This document shows positions 43,475 through 54,380 of a stretch of DNA of 64,000 nucleotides, piece by piece; position 1 is the first letter of the stretch; each line of letters opens with the position of its first letter. The stretch comes from Crotalaria pallida. Taxonomy: Eukaryota > Streptophyta > Magnoliopsida > Fabales > Fabaceae. The DNA is taken from assembly GCA_037953625.1 (NCBI GenBank), contig CM075650.1, forward strand, positions 46,194,206 to 46,258,205, given 5' to 3'. Both the position numbers and the translations under genes were made by a program. The notes under the pieces are model-generated. The model searched no databases. It saw nothing but the letters and a program-made list of their open reading frames with translations, and had not been told where the DNA came from.

Positions 43475-46231
43475 ATGGCAAACAACGACGACGACAACCA
43501 AGGAGGAGGTGATCTCCGCCGTCGCCTTAGAGGAAGACCACCAAAGAACGCCGGACCTAGGAATGCTGCTGGCAGGAATGTTAGGGACAGACTGGCTCCC
43601 CCTGAGGGTAATCAGGTTGAGAACCCCCAAGTTCCTCCAGTGGACCACCCTGCTGATCCGCCTGTTCCTCAGGTCCAACCGCAAGCCGCCGTCATTCCGG
43701 CTATGGAGGGCCATGAACGACGATCTCAGCCACGTCGTGTTTCTGATGGTCATGTGTCGGAATGGCGTGACACTGCGAGTTCTGGACCACACCAGTCTAG
43801 AAGAGCCCCTGCTGGATCCCGAACTGGGGAGGAGCGACGAGCTGAACGTCATGTTCGAGAAAACTCCCGAACCGAGCGGTCTGGTAGAGAAATACCCTTG
43901 TTTAGGGGAGTACCGCAATTTACTAGAGGACGCTTCGGAACACTTCAAGGTGGTGAACGTTCCGAGTCTCAGGGAAGATCTTACATGACGACCTCCTCGG
44001 CTAGGAGAAGAGAAGAGTCAATTATGGAAATTCTGAGGACTCAAACTTCATTAATCGAAAAGCAAAACCATCCTATCGCGACTTTACAGCAGCAAAGCAT
44101 GGCTAGGCTTGCCGAACAAAGCACTCTCATGGCCCTTGGTAACCCAAGTAACCTTCCCTTGCCTCCACCCCTTACTTCGAATGAGGCTGCCGAACCTGCT
44201 GTTGCTGAACCGCATCCGGGACACCCGTTCACAGCCGCAATCATGGCATTTCGGACTCCACAAGCTTTCATGGGCCATCAGAACGTCTCTCGCTATAATG
44301 GGACGACTGACCCGATGGATCACATTGCATCTTATGAGTCTTCCATGATGTTTTATGGAGGAGAAGATGAAATGAAATGCCGAGCTTTCTCAATGACGCT
44401 AGGCCCAGCGCCGCTGAGATGGTTCAATTCCCTACCGGCAAATTCCATCAGTTCTTGGGCCGAGCTTCGGAGGGTTTTCCTCAATCGATATACAGCGAGC
44501 ATGTCACAGCCCAAGTCGGATCATTCTTTAGCTGGAGTCGCACAAAGACCTGGCGAGTCTTTACGCGACTACCTGGCTCGGTATCAACAAGAGGCCAGTG
44601 GCATATCTGGTTTACAGTCGGGAGTATCCGTTCTCCTACTTACTCAGGGATTGTTGGACGGAGATTTCAAAGATTGTTTGATCGGGGAACCACCTCATAA
44701 CATGGAAGAACTTAGAGAAAGGTCCAGGAAATATGTCAACCTAGAGGAGTTCCGAAGGATAAGCACTGCGGCAAGGGGTACTGAAGGACGACAGGAGCAA
44801 CGGCCTCGCCAAAACGAGGCTCGTCAGAATGATCGTTTTCGGGAAAGAGGAAGGAAAGACAAGAGGGAACAAGAAAGAGGTGATAAACTGCCTCCCAAAG
44901 GCAAGTATGAGGAATACACTCAATTAACGGTCCCGAGGAGTCAAATCCTTCGTGAGACCATGCATACTGAAATGCGCAATATTACTCGGCCACCAGCCTT
45001 AAGAAAGGCGGCCCAAAAGGATAAATCGAAGTATTGCGATCACCATGGTGGATGGGGGCATACCACTGACCAATGTATCCAACTGAAAGATCTAATTGAG
45101 GAGATGGTAAGGGATGGCAAGCTTCAGCATTACATCGGGGAAGTCTTGCGCAAGCGATCTAGAAGGAAGAGCCCCTCGCCTCCCAAAACCGAACAGAAGA
45201 GGAATAAAAGTCCTTCACCACCTGCAAGCGGAGCCCCAATACAACAATCCGAGAAAGCAAATGACTTTCTTATCGGTACTATTGCTGGAGGATTTGCTGG
45301 TGGTGGGGAAAAGAAGTGTGACCGCAAGAAATACGTGGGGCAAGTTCTTTCGGTGGCAAGCCGACCGATTCAGAAACCGAGAAAAAAGAACGTTGTAATC
45401 AGTTTTAGTGATGAAGACTTTGAAGACATCCTGCAAGACCATAATGATCCAATGGTCGTCACAGTTCGGATGGGCAACTATGAAGTCAGAAGAATTCTCG
45501 TTGATCAAGGGAGTTCAGCGGACATCATGTTCCTTGATCTGTTTGAGAAATTGAAGTTGAAAAGGTCGGATCTTACTCCATTCGAGGGAAGCTTGATCGG
45601 CTTCACGGGACACTCAATCGTTCCATTAGGCCATATCCACCTCCCAGTGACAATGGGTGAACCACCTTCTGCCCGAACTGAAATGGTAAAGTGGCTCGTT
45701 GTCCAAGCTCCCTCGGCCTATAACGCTATCTTCGGAAGAACAACACTCCAATCTTTCGGTGCCGTCGTTTCGACAGTGCATTTGGCCATGAAGTTTCCAG
45801 GGTCGGATGACAAGGTAGTAACAGTACGGTCTGATCAGGAGTTGGCCCGAAAATGCTATAACATCAGTTTGGCAAAGCTGAAACTAGATGATGAGAAAAT
45901 TATGAAGGAACCATTGAACAAAGGAAGCGTCAACTTGGCCGATCTTGACGTCAGAGAAGAGGATGAAACTCGACCAACTCCGCAAGGGAACTTTAAAAAA
46001 GTAATCCTCGGCCCTGAGCCATCTCACTACGTCAAGATAGGGGTTGGCCTGTCGAAAAAGCTAGAAAAAGAGCTTACTGAACTTCTAATTGAAAACAAGG
46101 ATTTGTTTGCATGGACCTCAGCAGACATGCCGGGAATCGATCCTAACTTCATCTGCCACAAGTTGAGTGTATATCCTGGCGCCAAGCCAGTATGTCAGAA
46201 GAAGAGAAGGGTCGGAACTGAGAAAGCGTAA
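43475..46231 (+). CDS. Gag-protease of the Tat-lineage element
   Basis: I choose the ATG at 43475 (MANNDDDNQ), after the primer site; the open frame before it only crosses the LTR. An Arg/Pro-rich N-terminal region (to about residue 180) is followed by the gag domain at about 270-420 (YNGTTDPMDHIASYESSM, PLRWFNSLPANSISSW, RPGESLRDYLARYQQEA), a basic linker, and a zinc-binding CDHHGGWGHTTDQC. Protease lies near residue 690 with VDQGSSADIMF, the Tat form of the aspartic site, and IFGRTTLQ. The frame ends with TAA at 46229-46231, yet the same frame stays open downstream into RT. Confidence 0.95.
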   Translation: MANNDDDNQGGGDLRRRLRGRPPKNAGPRNAAGRNVRDRLAPPEGNQVENPQVPPVDHPADPPVPQVQPQAAVIPAMEGHERRSQPRRVSDGHVSEWRDTASSGPHQSRRAPAGSRTGEERRAERHVRENSRTERSGREIPLFRGVPQFTRGRFGTLQGGERSESQGRSYMTTSSARRREESIMEILRTQTSLIEKQNHPIATLQQQSMARLAEQSTLMALGNPSNLPLPPPLTSNEAAEPAVAEPHPGHPFTAAIMAFRTPQAFMGHQNVSRYNGTTDPMDHIASYESSMMFYGGEDEMKCRAFSMTLGPAPLRWFNSLPANSISSWAELRRVFLNRYTASMSQPKSDHSLAGVAQRPGESLRDYLARYQQEASGISGLQSGVSVLLLTQGLLDGDFKDCLIGEPPHNMEELRERSRKYVNLEEFRRISTAARGTEGRQEQRPRQNEARQNDRFRERGRKDKREQERGDKLPPKGKYEEYTQLTVPRSQILRETMHTEMRNITRPPALRKAAQKDKSKYCDHHGGWGHTTDQCIQLKDLIEEMVRDGKLQHYIGEVLRKRSRRKSPSPPKTEQKRNKSPSPPASGAPIQQSEKANDFLIGTIAGGFAGGGEKKCDRKKYVGQVLSVASRPIQKPRKKNVVISFSDEDFEDILQDHNDPMVVTVRMGNYEVRRILVDQGSSADIMFLDLFEKLKLKRSDLTPFEGSLIGFTGHSIVPLGHIHLPVTMGEPPSARTEMVKWLVVQAPSAYNAIFGRTTLQSFGAVVSTVHLAMKFPGSDDKVVTVRSDQELARKCYNISLAKLKLDDEKIMKEPLNKGSVNLADLDVREEDETRPTPQGNFKKVILGPEPSHYVKIGVGLSKKLEKELTELLIENKDLFAWTSADMPGIDPNFICHKLSVYPGAKPVCQKKRRVGTEKA

Positions 46232-49171
46232 GCGACTGATGAGAAGGTAGCTGAGCTTTTAGAAGCTGGATTTATTAGAGAGGTGGTATACACTGATTGG
46301 TTGGCCAATCCTGTGCTATTCAAGAAGTCCAATGGGAAATGGAGGATGTGCGTGGACTACACAGATCTGAACAAGATGTGCCCGAAGGATCAGTACCCAC
46401 TACCATGCATCGATAAATTGGTGGATAGTTCGGCTGGCTATCAAAGGTTGTCCTTTATGGATGCTTACTCGGGATACAATCAGATCCCAATGTATCCCCC
46501 GGACCAGGTAAAAACCTCGTTTATCACAGAAAACGCTACTTATTGCTATAATGTTATGCCGTTCGGATTGAAGAATGCTGGGGCAACTTACCAACGCATG
46601 ATGAACAAGGTTTTTGGTTCTCTGATTGGAACGAGGATGGAGGTTTATATAGACGATATGATTGCGAAAAGTTTAAAAGAGGAAGATCATGCAAAAGACT
46701 TGAAAGAAATCTTAGGAAGGGTGAGACAGTTTGATATGAGGCTGAACCCGGAAAAATGCACATTCGGAGTTCCGGCAGGATCGTTCCTCGGGTTTATGCT
46801 TACAGAGCGTGGAATAGAGGCTAATCCAGACAAGTGCAGAGCCATTTTGGAGATGAGAAGTCCCTCGAACATCAAAGGGGTTCAGCAGCTAACAGGTCGG
46901 GTCGCAACTCTTTCAAGGTTTCTGTCTCAGTCAGCTAGAAAGGCCCTTCCATGGTACAAGCTGCTGAGGAAAGAGAAGGAGGAGATGTTTGAATGGGATG
47001 AAGAATGTGAAAAGGCCTTTACTGACCTTAAACATTATTTGGCTTCGCCTCCCATTTTGTCTAGTCCGAGCCATGGCGAAACTCTTTTCCTTTATTTGTC
47101 GGTTGGAGATTCGGTGGTAAGTTCGGTTTTGGTACGTGAGGAATCAGGTAAAGAGTCTCCGATTTATTTTGTGAGTCGAGCTCTCCAGGGACCGGAAATC
47201 AGATATCAAAAAGTGGAGAAATTAGCCTTCTGTTTAGTAATAACTGCCATGCGACTGCACCAATATTTCCACAGCCACTGCATCACGGTCAGAACGGCTC
47301 AACCGATCCGACAAATATTGCAGAAACCTGATTTGGCTGGAAGGATGGTGACGTGGGCTATCGAGCTTTCTGAGTTTGAAATAACTTTCGAACCAAGAAA
47401 GGCGATGAAGTCTCAGGCCTTGGCTGATTTCCTTAACGAGTTCACTAAGCCATTGACGAGCTCAAACTTGGATTGGAACATCTATGTGGATGGATCGAGC
47501 AATAAGATGGGGGCAGGAGCAGGAATAATTCTGGAGAACTCCGAGGGAGTCACCCTTGAATACTCCTTGAAGTTCGGATTTTCAACATCCAACAATCAGG
47601 CGGAGTATGAAGCTGTTTTGGCGGGATTGAGGATGGCAAAAGAAGTGGGAGCCCGAGAGGTGAAAATTCTCAGCGACTCCCAATTGGTGGTATCACAGGT
47701 CAAGGGTGAATATCAGGAGAAGGAGCCAATCCTTCAAAAATACTTGGAAAAAGTAAGATTCTTGTCATCTGAATTTGTGAAAGTCGAAATCTGTCACATA
47801 CCGAGGGAAAGCAATAGCCGAGCGGATATTCTTTCCAAACTCGCCTCAACAAAAAACTCTGAAAACAACAAGAGTTTAATTCAGGAAATGGTGCATGGAC
47901 CTAGCGTTGTCCTCTCCATATCACTGGATTCAAGCTGGATTAGCCCAATTGCAAGCTATTTGGAACAAGGGACCTTGCCGACCGACTTGGTGGAAGCTAG
48001 GAAACTTGTCAGGAAGGCATCTCAATTTGCACTCGCCGAGGGAGTACTCTTTCGGCGAGGGGTCAACGATCCAATGCTCAGGTGTCTCGACCCCGCCGAA
48101 GCAAAGCTGGCACTAGAAGAAGTTCATAGAGGAATAGGCAGCCACCACATTGGAGGGAAGTCACTGGCTAGAAAAGTCCTAAGGGCAGGATACTACTGGT
48201 CTACCCTTCAACAAGATGCGATAGACCATGTGAAAAGGTGTGATAAATGCCAATTTCACAGTGATGTTTATCAAAAACCAGCCGAGGAACTTCATTCTCT
48301 TTCATCTCCCTATCCCTTTTACCAATGGGGAATGGATTTGATTGGGCAGTTCCCGACCGCACCAGGACAGTTGAAGTGGGTGATCGTGGCCATAGACTAT
48401 TTTAAAAAGTGGGTTGAGGCCGAGCCTTTGGCAACCATATCCTCGGCAAAGGTGCAAAAGTTTTTTGAGAGGCAAGTTATGGCTCGATTTGGGGTGCCAC
48501 AGATATTGGTAACCGACAATGGAACCCAGTTTGCAGCAAGGGCATTCCAAGATTTGGTCAGTGCATTGGGGGTTAAGCACTACTCCTCCTCGGTGGAACA
48601 CCCTCAAACCAACGGTCAGGTGGAATCAGTGAACAGGTCCGTCATTCAGGGAATCAAGAGGGGACTTGAAGGAGCAAAAGGAAATTGGGTGGAAAACTTG
48701 CACGAGGTACTTTGGTCGTATCGCACCACCATCCAAACTTCAACAGGGGAAACGCCCTATCGGCTCACTTACGGTTGCGACGCAGTCATCCCCATTGAAA
48801 AAATTATCCCTTCTTTCCGAGCTATGCAGCAGCCAAATCCTCTAAACAACACTTTGCTGTGTGAGGATCTTGTTTTGTCGGAGGAGGTCAAGGACTTGGC
48901 TGCCGAGCGAGAAAAGCACGCTAAAAGGATGCAGGCGAAGGGATATAATCGCTCGGTTAACCCCAGAGAGTTCGAGGTAGGTGACCTTGTCTTGAGAAGG
49001 GCGGATATTGGTCTTAAGAATGCGAAGGACAGAAAACTGGCCCAAAGCTGGGAAGGGCCATACCGAGTCACATTCAAAACCGGGACAGGAGCCTACAAAC
49101 TTGAAACTCTCTCGGGAGCTCCTATCAACAACTCATGGAATGTGGCGAAGCTCAAAGGATATTACAGTTAG
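46232..49171 (+). CDS. Reverse transcriptase-RNase H-integrase of the Tat-lineage element
   Basis: Continues in the gag frame after the stop; the first Met is at 46283. RT shows NGKWRMCVDYTDLNKMCPKD, MPFGLKNAGATYQRMMN and the catalytic VYIDDMIAKS. A first RNase H-like region (YFVSRALQGPEIRYQKVEK, ADFLNEF) is followed by a second with its acidic residues (IYVDGSSNKMGAGAGI, NNQAEYEAVLAGL, LSDSQLVV). Integrase has an HHCC zinc site (CDKCQFH), core residues in WGMDLIGQ, VTDNGTQF and TNGQVESVNR, and a C-terminal GPYRVTFKTGTGAYKL. Domains are complete, with no frameshift to 49171. It is polyprotein sequence, so independent initiation at 46283 is doubtful. Confidence 0.95.
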   Translation, partial: ATDEKVAELLEAGFIREVVYTDWLANPVLFKKSNGKWRMCVDYTDLNKMCPKDQYPLPCIDKLVDSSAGYQRLSFMDAYSGYNQIPMYPPDQVKTSFITENATYCYNVMPFGLKNAGATYQRMMNKVFGSLIGTRMEVYIDDMIAKSLKEEDHAKDLKEILGRVRQFDMRLNPEKCTFGVPAGSFLGFMLTERGIEANPDKCRAILEMRSPSNIKGVQQLTGRVATLSRFLSQSARKALPWYKLLRKEKEEMFEWDEECEKAFTDLKHYLASPPILSSPSHGETLFLYLSVGDSVVSSVLVREESGKESPIYFVSRALQGPEIRYQKVEKLAFCLVITAMRLHQYFHSHCITVRTAQPIRQILQKPDLAGRMVTWAIELSEFEITFEPRKAMKSQALADFLNEFTKPLTSSNLDWNIYVDGSSNKMGAGAGIILENSEGVTLEYSLKFGFSTSNNQAEYEAVLAGLRMAKEVGAREVKILSDSQLVVSQVKGEYQEKEPILQKYLEKVRFLSSEFVKVEICHIPRESNSRADILSKLASTKNSENNKSLIQEMVHGPSVVLSISLDSSWISPIASYLEQGTLPTDLVEARKLVRKASQFALAEGVLFRRGVNDPMLRCLDPAEAKLALEEVHRGIGSHHIGGKSLARKVLRAGYYWSTLQQDAIDHVKRCDKCQFHSDVYQKPAEELHSLSSPYPFYQWGMDLIGQFPTAPGQLKWVIVAIDYFKKWVEAEPLATISSAKVQKFFERQVMARFGVPQILVTDNGTQFAARAFQDLVSALGVKHYSSSVEHPQTNGQVESVNRSVIQGIKRGLEGAKGNWVENLHEVLWSYRTTIQTSTGETPYRLTYGCDAVIPIEKIIPSFRAMQQPNPLNNTLLCEDLVLSEEVKDLAAEREKHAKRMQAKGYNRSVNPREFEVGDLVLRRADIGLKNAKDRKLAQSWEGPYRVTFKTGTGAYKLETLSGAPINNSWNVAKLKGYYS

Positions 49172-49688
49172 AATCTTTCTTTCGTTATAGTTTCATAGTT
49201 TCATTTATTCTTGTTAGAATTGTTAGTTTTATCCATTTTTGTTTAATGATGGTGTACGCTCGGTGGAACTCCGAGCCCATTGTACTTTCTGCTTCTGATT
49301 AATAAAAAGACTGTTACTGAATTCATTGTATTACGTACTTTTCCTCATATTCGATTAGCCACCGTGTATGACGCGAACGATTATAAACAGCTCAAACAAG
49401 AGCTTATAACTCGTCAAGTATTCTACTAAGACTCCCGATTCAAACATGGTTTATTAAAATCATTTTACATCGCGGATAGAGGAACCCACCTTGGCTAAAG
49501 CGCTGGAGTTCCGAGGTCTTGACACTTGAATTCTTAACACAAAGTATAAAAAGAAGCAAACAGTTGACTACGAATACTATAAACGTTCATAATATTTCGA
49601 ACAAAGAAGCATAGAAAAAGTTCAAACCCATTACTAGGGCGATTACAAAAACCCAATACTGGGGCGATCAAAAAAAAAAAGGATCATA
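49172..49688. other. Spacer between pol and the antisense gene
   Basis: Non-coding. An AATAAA signal at about 49301-49306 could end the plus-strand transcript. The rest would be 3' UTR for both convergent genes. Confidence 0.5.
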
Positions 49689-52262
49689 CTATTCTAAATC
49701 GGACAATACGATGCTGTCAGCATTGAATGTGTCTTCTTCTTCTTCTTCACCTTCGGCATCCTCGGTTCCTTCCCCTTCAGAGTCTTCGGCCAAATGGTCT
49801 GGAAGGTCGGAGTTATTCAGATCTATGGGAACTCCACTCGGGCCGACAATTTGACCTTTTTTCACAGCAAAATTAGGATCAGCGCCCTTGGTCACAAGCC
49901 CGGGATTCAGAATACGGAGTTGCTCGGCAGTATTATAGAAAGAATCTTCAATTGCATGGTCCCAATTGAACAGATTCTCCTTTGCTGTTTTCTTATGCTT
50001 GAGCGCTTTCGCGCTCATCTTCTCCAAGGAAGCTCGGAGCCTGAGTATCTCGTCCTTTGCATACTCATGTTGCTCCTGAGCCACTGCAGCAGCTTGCTCG
50101 TTCGAACGAGCTTTCTCCGTAGTCACCAGAAGAGCAGCAACATCCTCCTCAGCTTTTTTCTGAATTTCTTCCGACCTCTTTATCTGTGCCTCGGTAGCTT
50201 GAAGTATTGTCTCGGCCCGAACTTTGGCCCCCTCTGAATCTTGTGCAACCTTTTGAAGCCTCTCATTTTCAGCCGCCATCTCTTGTATCCTTTTATTCAA
50301 ACCTTAGACCTGAATTTCCAAGTAATCTTCCCGCTCGTTGGCTTCATATCTTTTCTTCTTTTCCTCGGGGGCCAATCCAGCATAAGCATCATCACCATGA
50401 TGACCAAGGTGATGGAAAATGCTCGCGCCCCGTAAGAAGCTTTTCACCAACGCTTTACAATTATTTTCCCAAGTCCCAGGGGTCCAAGACTCGATTACCT
50501 CAGCATTTTCAGGAGGAAAAACGGTGGCAATGAATGAGTCGGACATCTTCCTACCCCACACCGTCTTGGCAGCTGCATCATCTTTACCCTCAGGAATTTC
50601 AATCCCTTTGTTGGACTTGCTCAAATTGAACCAGTCTCCAGCGAGACCTTTTCCTTTATCTAGCCGAGTCTTCTTGAGGGGACGCTCGGGAACGTCTTGG
50701 GGAGATGAATGAGCTTCTACTTCGATATTCACCGCATCTACAATGCGGCCCTTTCTGATCACCTGTTCAACACCAGTAACCCTGACAGTGGGGGTGGTAT
50801 TGGGGATAACGGTCGGTCTTTCAGGATGGGTCGGCTCAGAAGATTGACCCTTGATTGGAGAACCGGACGCAGACTCTTTGAGTGCTGCTAGCTGTGACAC
50901 TCTAGCTGCCCGAGCTTCACTCTTCTTGGCTTTGGTTGCTTTCTTCCCTATCGCTTCTGCAAGAAAAATGGATTAGTCAAAAAAAAAAAATACCCAGCTC
51001 CGCCTTCACTTCGTCTCACGTATCTTTCAGCAGAATTCGTTTTGAATCAATTTGACCATTTGCTTGAAGGTACTCCCAAACGTGGTCGCATAATCGCCTT
51101 CCGGCTTTTGTTAAATCCGACTTATAGTCGAATTGATACAAGGAGGATCCTCGGTTATAAATGTTCGTCGTCCAACCCAACGGAAACCGAGGCACGATCT
51201 TCATCACTCCATCTTCTTCAACCCGTTCCATGAACTAACATACTTCGGCCCCAGTATACTCGTATTGGAAGAAGAGAGGTTTGAAAGATTTCCAAGAGTC
51301 TGTCACCTTGGCGAAAAGGGCATGCCCCCTCCGAGCCTTTAGGGACACCCAAAGACCCTTGGAATCACCAAACTTATTTACTTGGGGAGCATATAACCAA
51401 AAGAAGGACCGTACCGATGCGACAAAGTTTTCAACATCGCAGAATTGTTGAAAGGCTCGGACGAAAGCCCACCCACTTGGATGCAATTGGCTTGGGGCTA
51501 TTCCTAAATGAGTGAGGACCTCGACCTCGAAGGTGGAGAAGGGCAAGCGGATACCGACTTTAGTTACTACTTCTTCATAGAAGTAAAAATATTGACGATT
51601 TTCCGGCACCTCGAAGCAAATCCGATCGTCGATTCCCAAAGGTCTTAATACGAAATATGAGGTATTTCCGTCGGCTCTCGGAGGTGTCAGTATCGGCCGG
51701 AGATGATTAAGACTATTTGTTGTTAGCAATGAAGGTCTCATCCCCAGTACTTCCCGATCAAAAACACCATCGTACTGCGCATGATTAGGCGGCAGAGGAT
51801 ATTCTTCAGGATTGGTTACACACCTGCGTTCCACCATTTCTGGGAAAAAAGAAAAAGGCTCGGCGTTAGGATTTTTTACAGCACGAGTTTTTACTTTAAA
51901 TCTAATGCCGAGCCCCGAACTTTTTCCACCCACCTCAGATGGATTTCCTACAGGTTCTTTATCCCCCATATCATGATCGGGGCTAAGTCTAACTTGGGCT
52001 CTACGCTCAGCGAATCTATAGGCTAATAACCACTTAGCCTCGTCGGCAGGATTCAATGGATGTTCTACTGTTAATGGTTTTAACTCGGAAGAACCCGAGT
52101 TGAGGGGAGGAATAGCAGGGATAGGCGCAGAGCTTTCCGAGCATGGACTCCTTTCGTTCCCAGAATCTTCAGAAACCCCAGGAAAGGATGAAGAACTTGA
52201 TTCACTGTCACTAGAGGGATTTTCTCCTAATCTCCTACAGAGTTCACGGTAATTTCCCTAAA
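49689..52262 (-). pseudogene. Antisense gene of the Tat-lineage element, three stops or breaks
   Basis: Minus-strand gene convergent with pol. From about 52252, after an acceptor-like TTTTAG, a Ser-rich head leads into 52056-51235. This has the domain I know as 'putative gypsy type transposon' (RLPFSTFEVEVLTHLGIAPS, HPSGWAFVRAFQQFC, FFWLYAPQVNKFGD). A TAG at 51235-51237 interrupts; the frame goes on to 51016 (RFPLGWTTNIYNRGSS). A gap with GTGAG and TTGCAG sites looks like an intron, but the simplest join is out of frame. Then 50900-50304 (low complexity, later VFPPENAEVIESWTPGTWEN), a TAA at 50304-50306, and a coiled-coil, acidic C-terminus to 49689 (EEEEEDTFNADSIVLSDLE). Such genes occur in Grande-type elements; their role is unknown. 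Confidence 0.75.
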
Positions 52263-52929
52263 ACCTCTCCATCCTCTCATGATTCAAACAAATTGAGGTA
52301 TAAACTCCTCTCACTTAAAAACAAAAGAAACCCAGAAACTACCCAGAAATCCCTGTAAAATCCCGAAACCAGAAAACCCGTTTACAAAGAAAAACTCACT
52401 CCTAAAGAAAAACAACCCCAAACGAATAAGGAAAACTGCAGGAATGGAAATAAGAGGAGTAGAAGGGGTTACCTGCGTGAAGTTGTTAAAACTGGAGAAG
52501 GATTTGGGAATCCCGATTTAGGAACAGAGACAGCAAAGTGGAACTCGAAGAGAGAATAAGGGGATTCTGAGAAATTTTGGGAGTAGAGTGAGTAATGAGA
52601 GTGAGTAATGAGGTAGAGAAAGGGTAAGTTTCAGTTAAAAGAGAAAACTTTTCAGTTTCCCTCCGTCTTAGCCATTTGGGCCAAAAGCCCATGGACGCAT
52701 GCAGCCAATCATAGGGAGAGACGTGGCAATTCTAAAAGGTACTTTTTCAAATTTCAAAAACGCAATGATTTGGCACAACCTACAAGGAAACGCGCCGTAT
52801 CTCGAGAACCCAAAACATCACCTCGAAGCGGTCGGCACAATTACAGTTGTCACGAGGCATGCGGGAAAGTCTATCCTAAGCGCTCATTACCTCGTCACAG
52901 ACTTTTCAAAGTCTTACGAGCTGGGGGCT
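52263..52929. other. Antisense gene 5' region and polypurine tract
   Basis: Carries the presumed leader and promoter of the minus-strand gene; no coding frame is convincing. The end, GAGCTGGGGGCT at 52918-52929, directly before the 3' LTR, is the polypurine tract of the element. Confidence 0.6.
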
Positions 52930-53560
52930 TGTAGGGTATGCCGACCGTATAAAAATTACAGTCCTATATAAAGGATTTTCCAAGGACCTTTCCCTCGGTT
53001 TGCTTAAACGTCCCACGCTCGGACACGTTCATTCCGAGCGTACGAAAAGACCAGGCTCGGACTTTATGGGACCGAGCCTCAACAACGGTCTTCACTTTAT
53101 CGGCTCGGGATTCTAGAACCGAGACATAACGTCGGCTGGTAGGTTGACTCAGTCTCACCAAGGCTTCCTATCACTTCTACCCATATCTCCTAGAATCTCG
53201 CAACAGCCTCTACATGGGATCGTGAGCTGATCCTATCCGGACTCTAAGGGAATAAATCTCCTATATTCTCTCACAGAATCCCGGTTCAGCTCACCTTGAT
53301 ACGAGGCCCATACGGCCCACATCAACTTCCTCCAAACCCTATAAATAGCTCACAATAGCTAGGGTTTCAGGTACGTACTCTCATCCCTAAGTTGACACTC
53401 TACACACACTTGTTGACTGGGGAGATCCTGCCTTTCCCAACTGGAATTGCAGAAAAACCATAAGGTCATACATAGATACTTGACCTTCTGGTGAACTCCT
53501 GATTACCATAATCTTGAGGGCTCAGAGGGTTAAGGACATAAAGTGTTCAAGGACACTACA
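52930..53560 (+). repeat. 3' LTR of the Tat-lineage element
   Basis: 631 bp, same ends as the 5' LTR. Differences noted by eye include TATGCC for TCTGCC near 52938, TTTATCGGCTCGG for CTATCGGCTTGG near 53097, and CTACAC for CTGCAC near 53400. Confidence 0.95.
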
Positions 53561-53696
53561 GGACCTAATTATAAAATTTATAAATTAAAAATATGCTCCG
53601 ATGACGTGGCAAAAAAAACACGTGGCTAATCTTTATTGAGCCACGTTAAAAGGGTACATAAACCCTCTATTTTCATAGGGTATCTAAATAAAGCCC

Positions 53697-54303
53697 TTTC
53701 TCCAAAATGACTACTTGAAATCTTAACCGAATCTCTCTCTTGATCAACAAAAACAATCTATTCACATCCATGCCCTTTCCGGTAAAAATTCGTGCATTTC
53801 TCTCATTCCAAATCATATATGCAGCAGCTGCCAACACAACATATAACACATTCTGTCTTGCTTTCTTAGTCTTCCATACATACCTTAATCTATTCAGCCA
53901 TTTCAATCTTTCTCCTTTAAGGTCCTGTATTCCTAGCCATGAACAGGAACAACTCGGCATTTCTCTAAAATAAGAGCAATGGAAGAACGAATGGCTTCTT
54001 TCCTCATCTTGTCCTTGGCATAAGCAGTAGCAGCGTCTGCAATCCGTATATGCAGGTGAGCTAACTTTTGCTTGGCGAGTAGCCAATCATGTATAAACAA
54101 CCAACGTATAAAGGAAAGTTTAGGAATATTATACTTCCCCCAGACAAATTTTGAAAATCTTCATCTCTGATGAACCTCTTTATCCATTCATAACCTACAG
54201 AAACAAAATAGAGGCCAACCTAAGCATAATTCCACTTATCACCAATAAATCCAGCCTTATACTTCTCCTTAATTTTCATCAACTTCCTCCGGTGCCATTT
54301 TGA
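53697..54303 (-). pseudogene. LINE C-terminal fragment (zf-RVT), cut by the MULE
   Basis: Minus-strand wording of plant LINE ORF2 ends. From about 54150 FVWGKYNIPKLSFIRWL, then, after frame changes, DEERSHSFFHCSYF, LKWLNRLRYVWKTK, YMIWNERNARIFTGKG and KREIRLRFQVVILEKG. The coding runs into the MULE end at 53696, so the MULE inserted in the LINE. It is another family member than the LINE at 21377-22170. RT and endonuclease are missing. Confidence 0.75.
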
Positions 54304-54380
54304 TGATAGAAGGTTAGGAACAGTAAAAATTAAAAGGATTTTTAGGCCTATTTGGAGAAAAGGAATAGGATAAATATTTA

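Larger units (their letters stand above)
42790..53560 (+). mobile_element. Tat-lineage Ty3-gypsy element, 10.8 kb, nearly intact
   Basis: Flanked by duplication GGACC (42785-42789 and 53561-53565). LTRs of 631 bp each differ at about six positions counted by eye. Order: 5' LTR, primer site, gag-protease, RT, two RNase H-like regions, integrase, spacer, antisense gene, polypurine tract, 3' LTR. Two RNase H regions, the GGCGCC primer site and an antisense gene after pol point to the Tat lineage (Grande/Retand-like). A single in-frame stop separates protease and RT. Confidence 0.95.
40069..53696. mobile_element. Mutator-like element with long inverted repeats, split by a gypsy element
   Basis: Left end GGGCTTTGCTTGGGAACCC (40069) is matched in reverse by the right end at 53696. 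The inverted repeats are about 600 bp: 40069 to about 40680, against 53696-53566 continued by 42789 to about 42320. It is flanked by a 9-bp duplication, TTTCTCTAA (40060-40068) and TTTCTCCAA (53697-53705), one mismatch. The 10.8-kb gypsy at 42790-53560 sits in the right inverted repeat. No transposase remains in the 2.9 kb of own sequence. Confidence 0.8.

Noticed and set aside
43374..44700. Overlapping alternative frames on both strands in the Tat gag region
   Set aside because: Shadows of the gag-protease frame, which has the recognisable domains.
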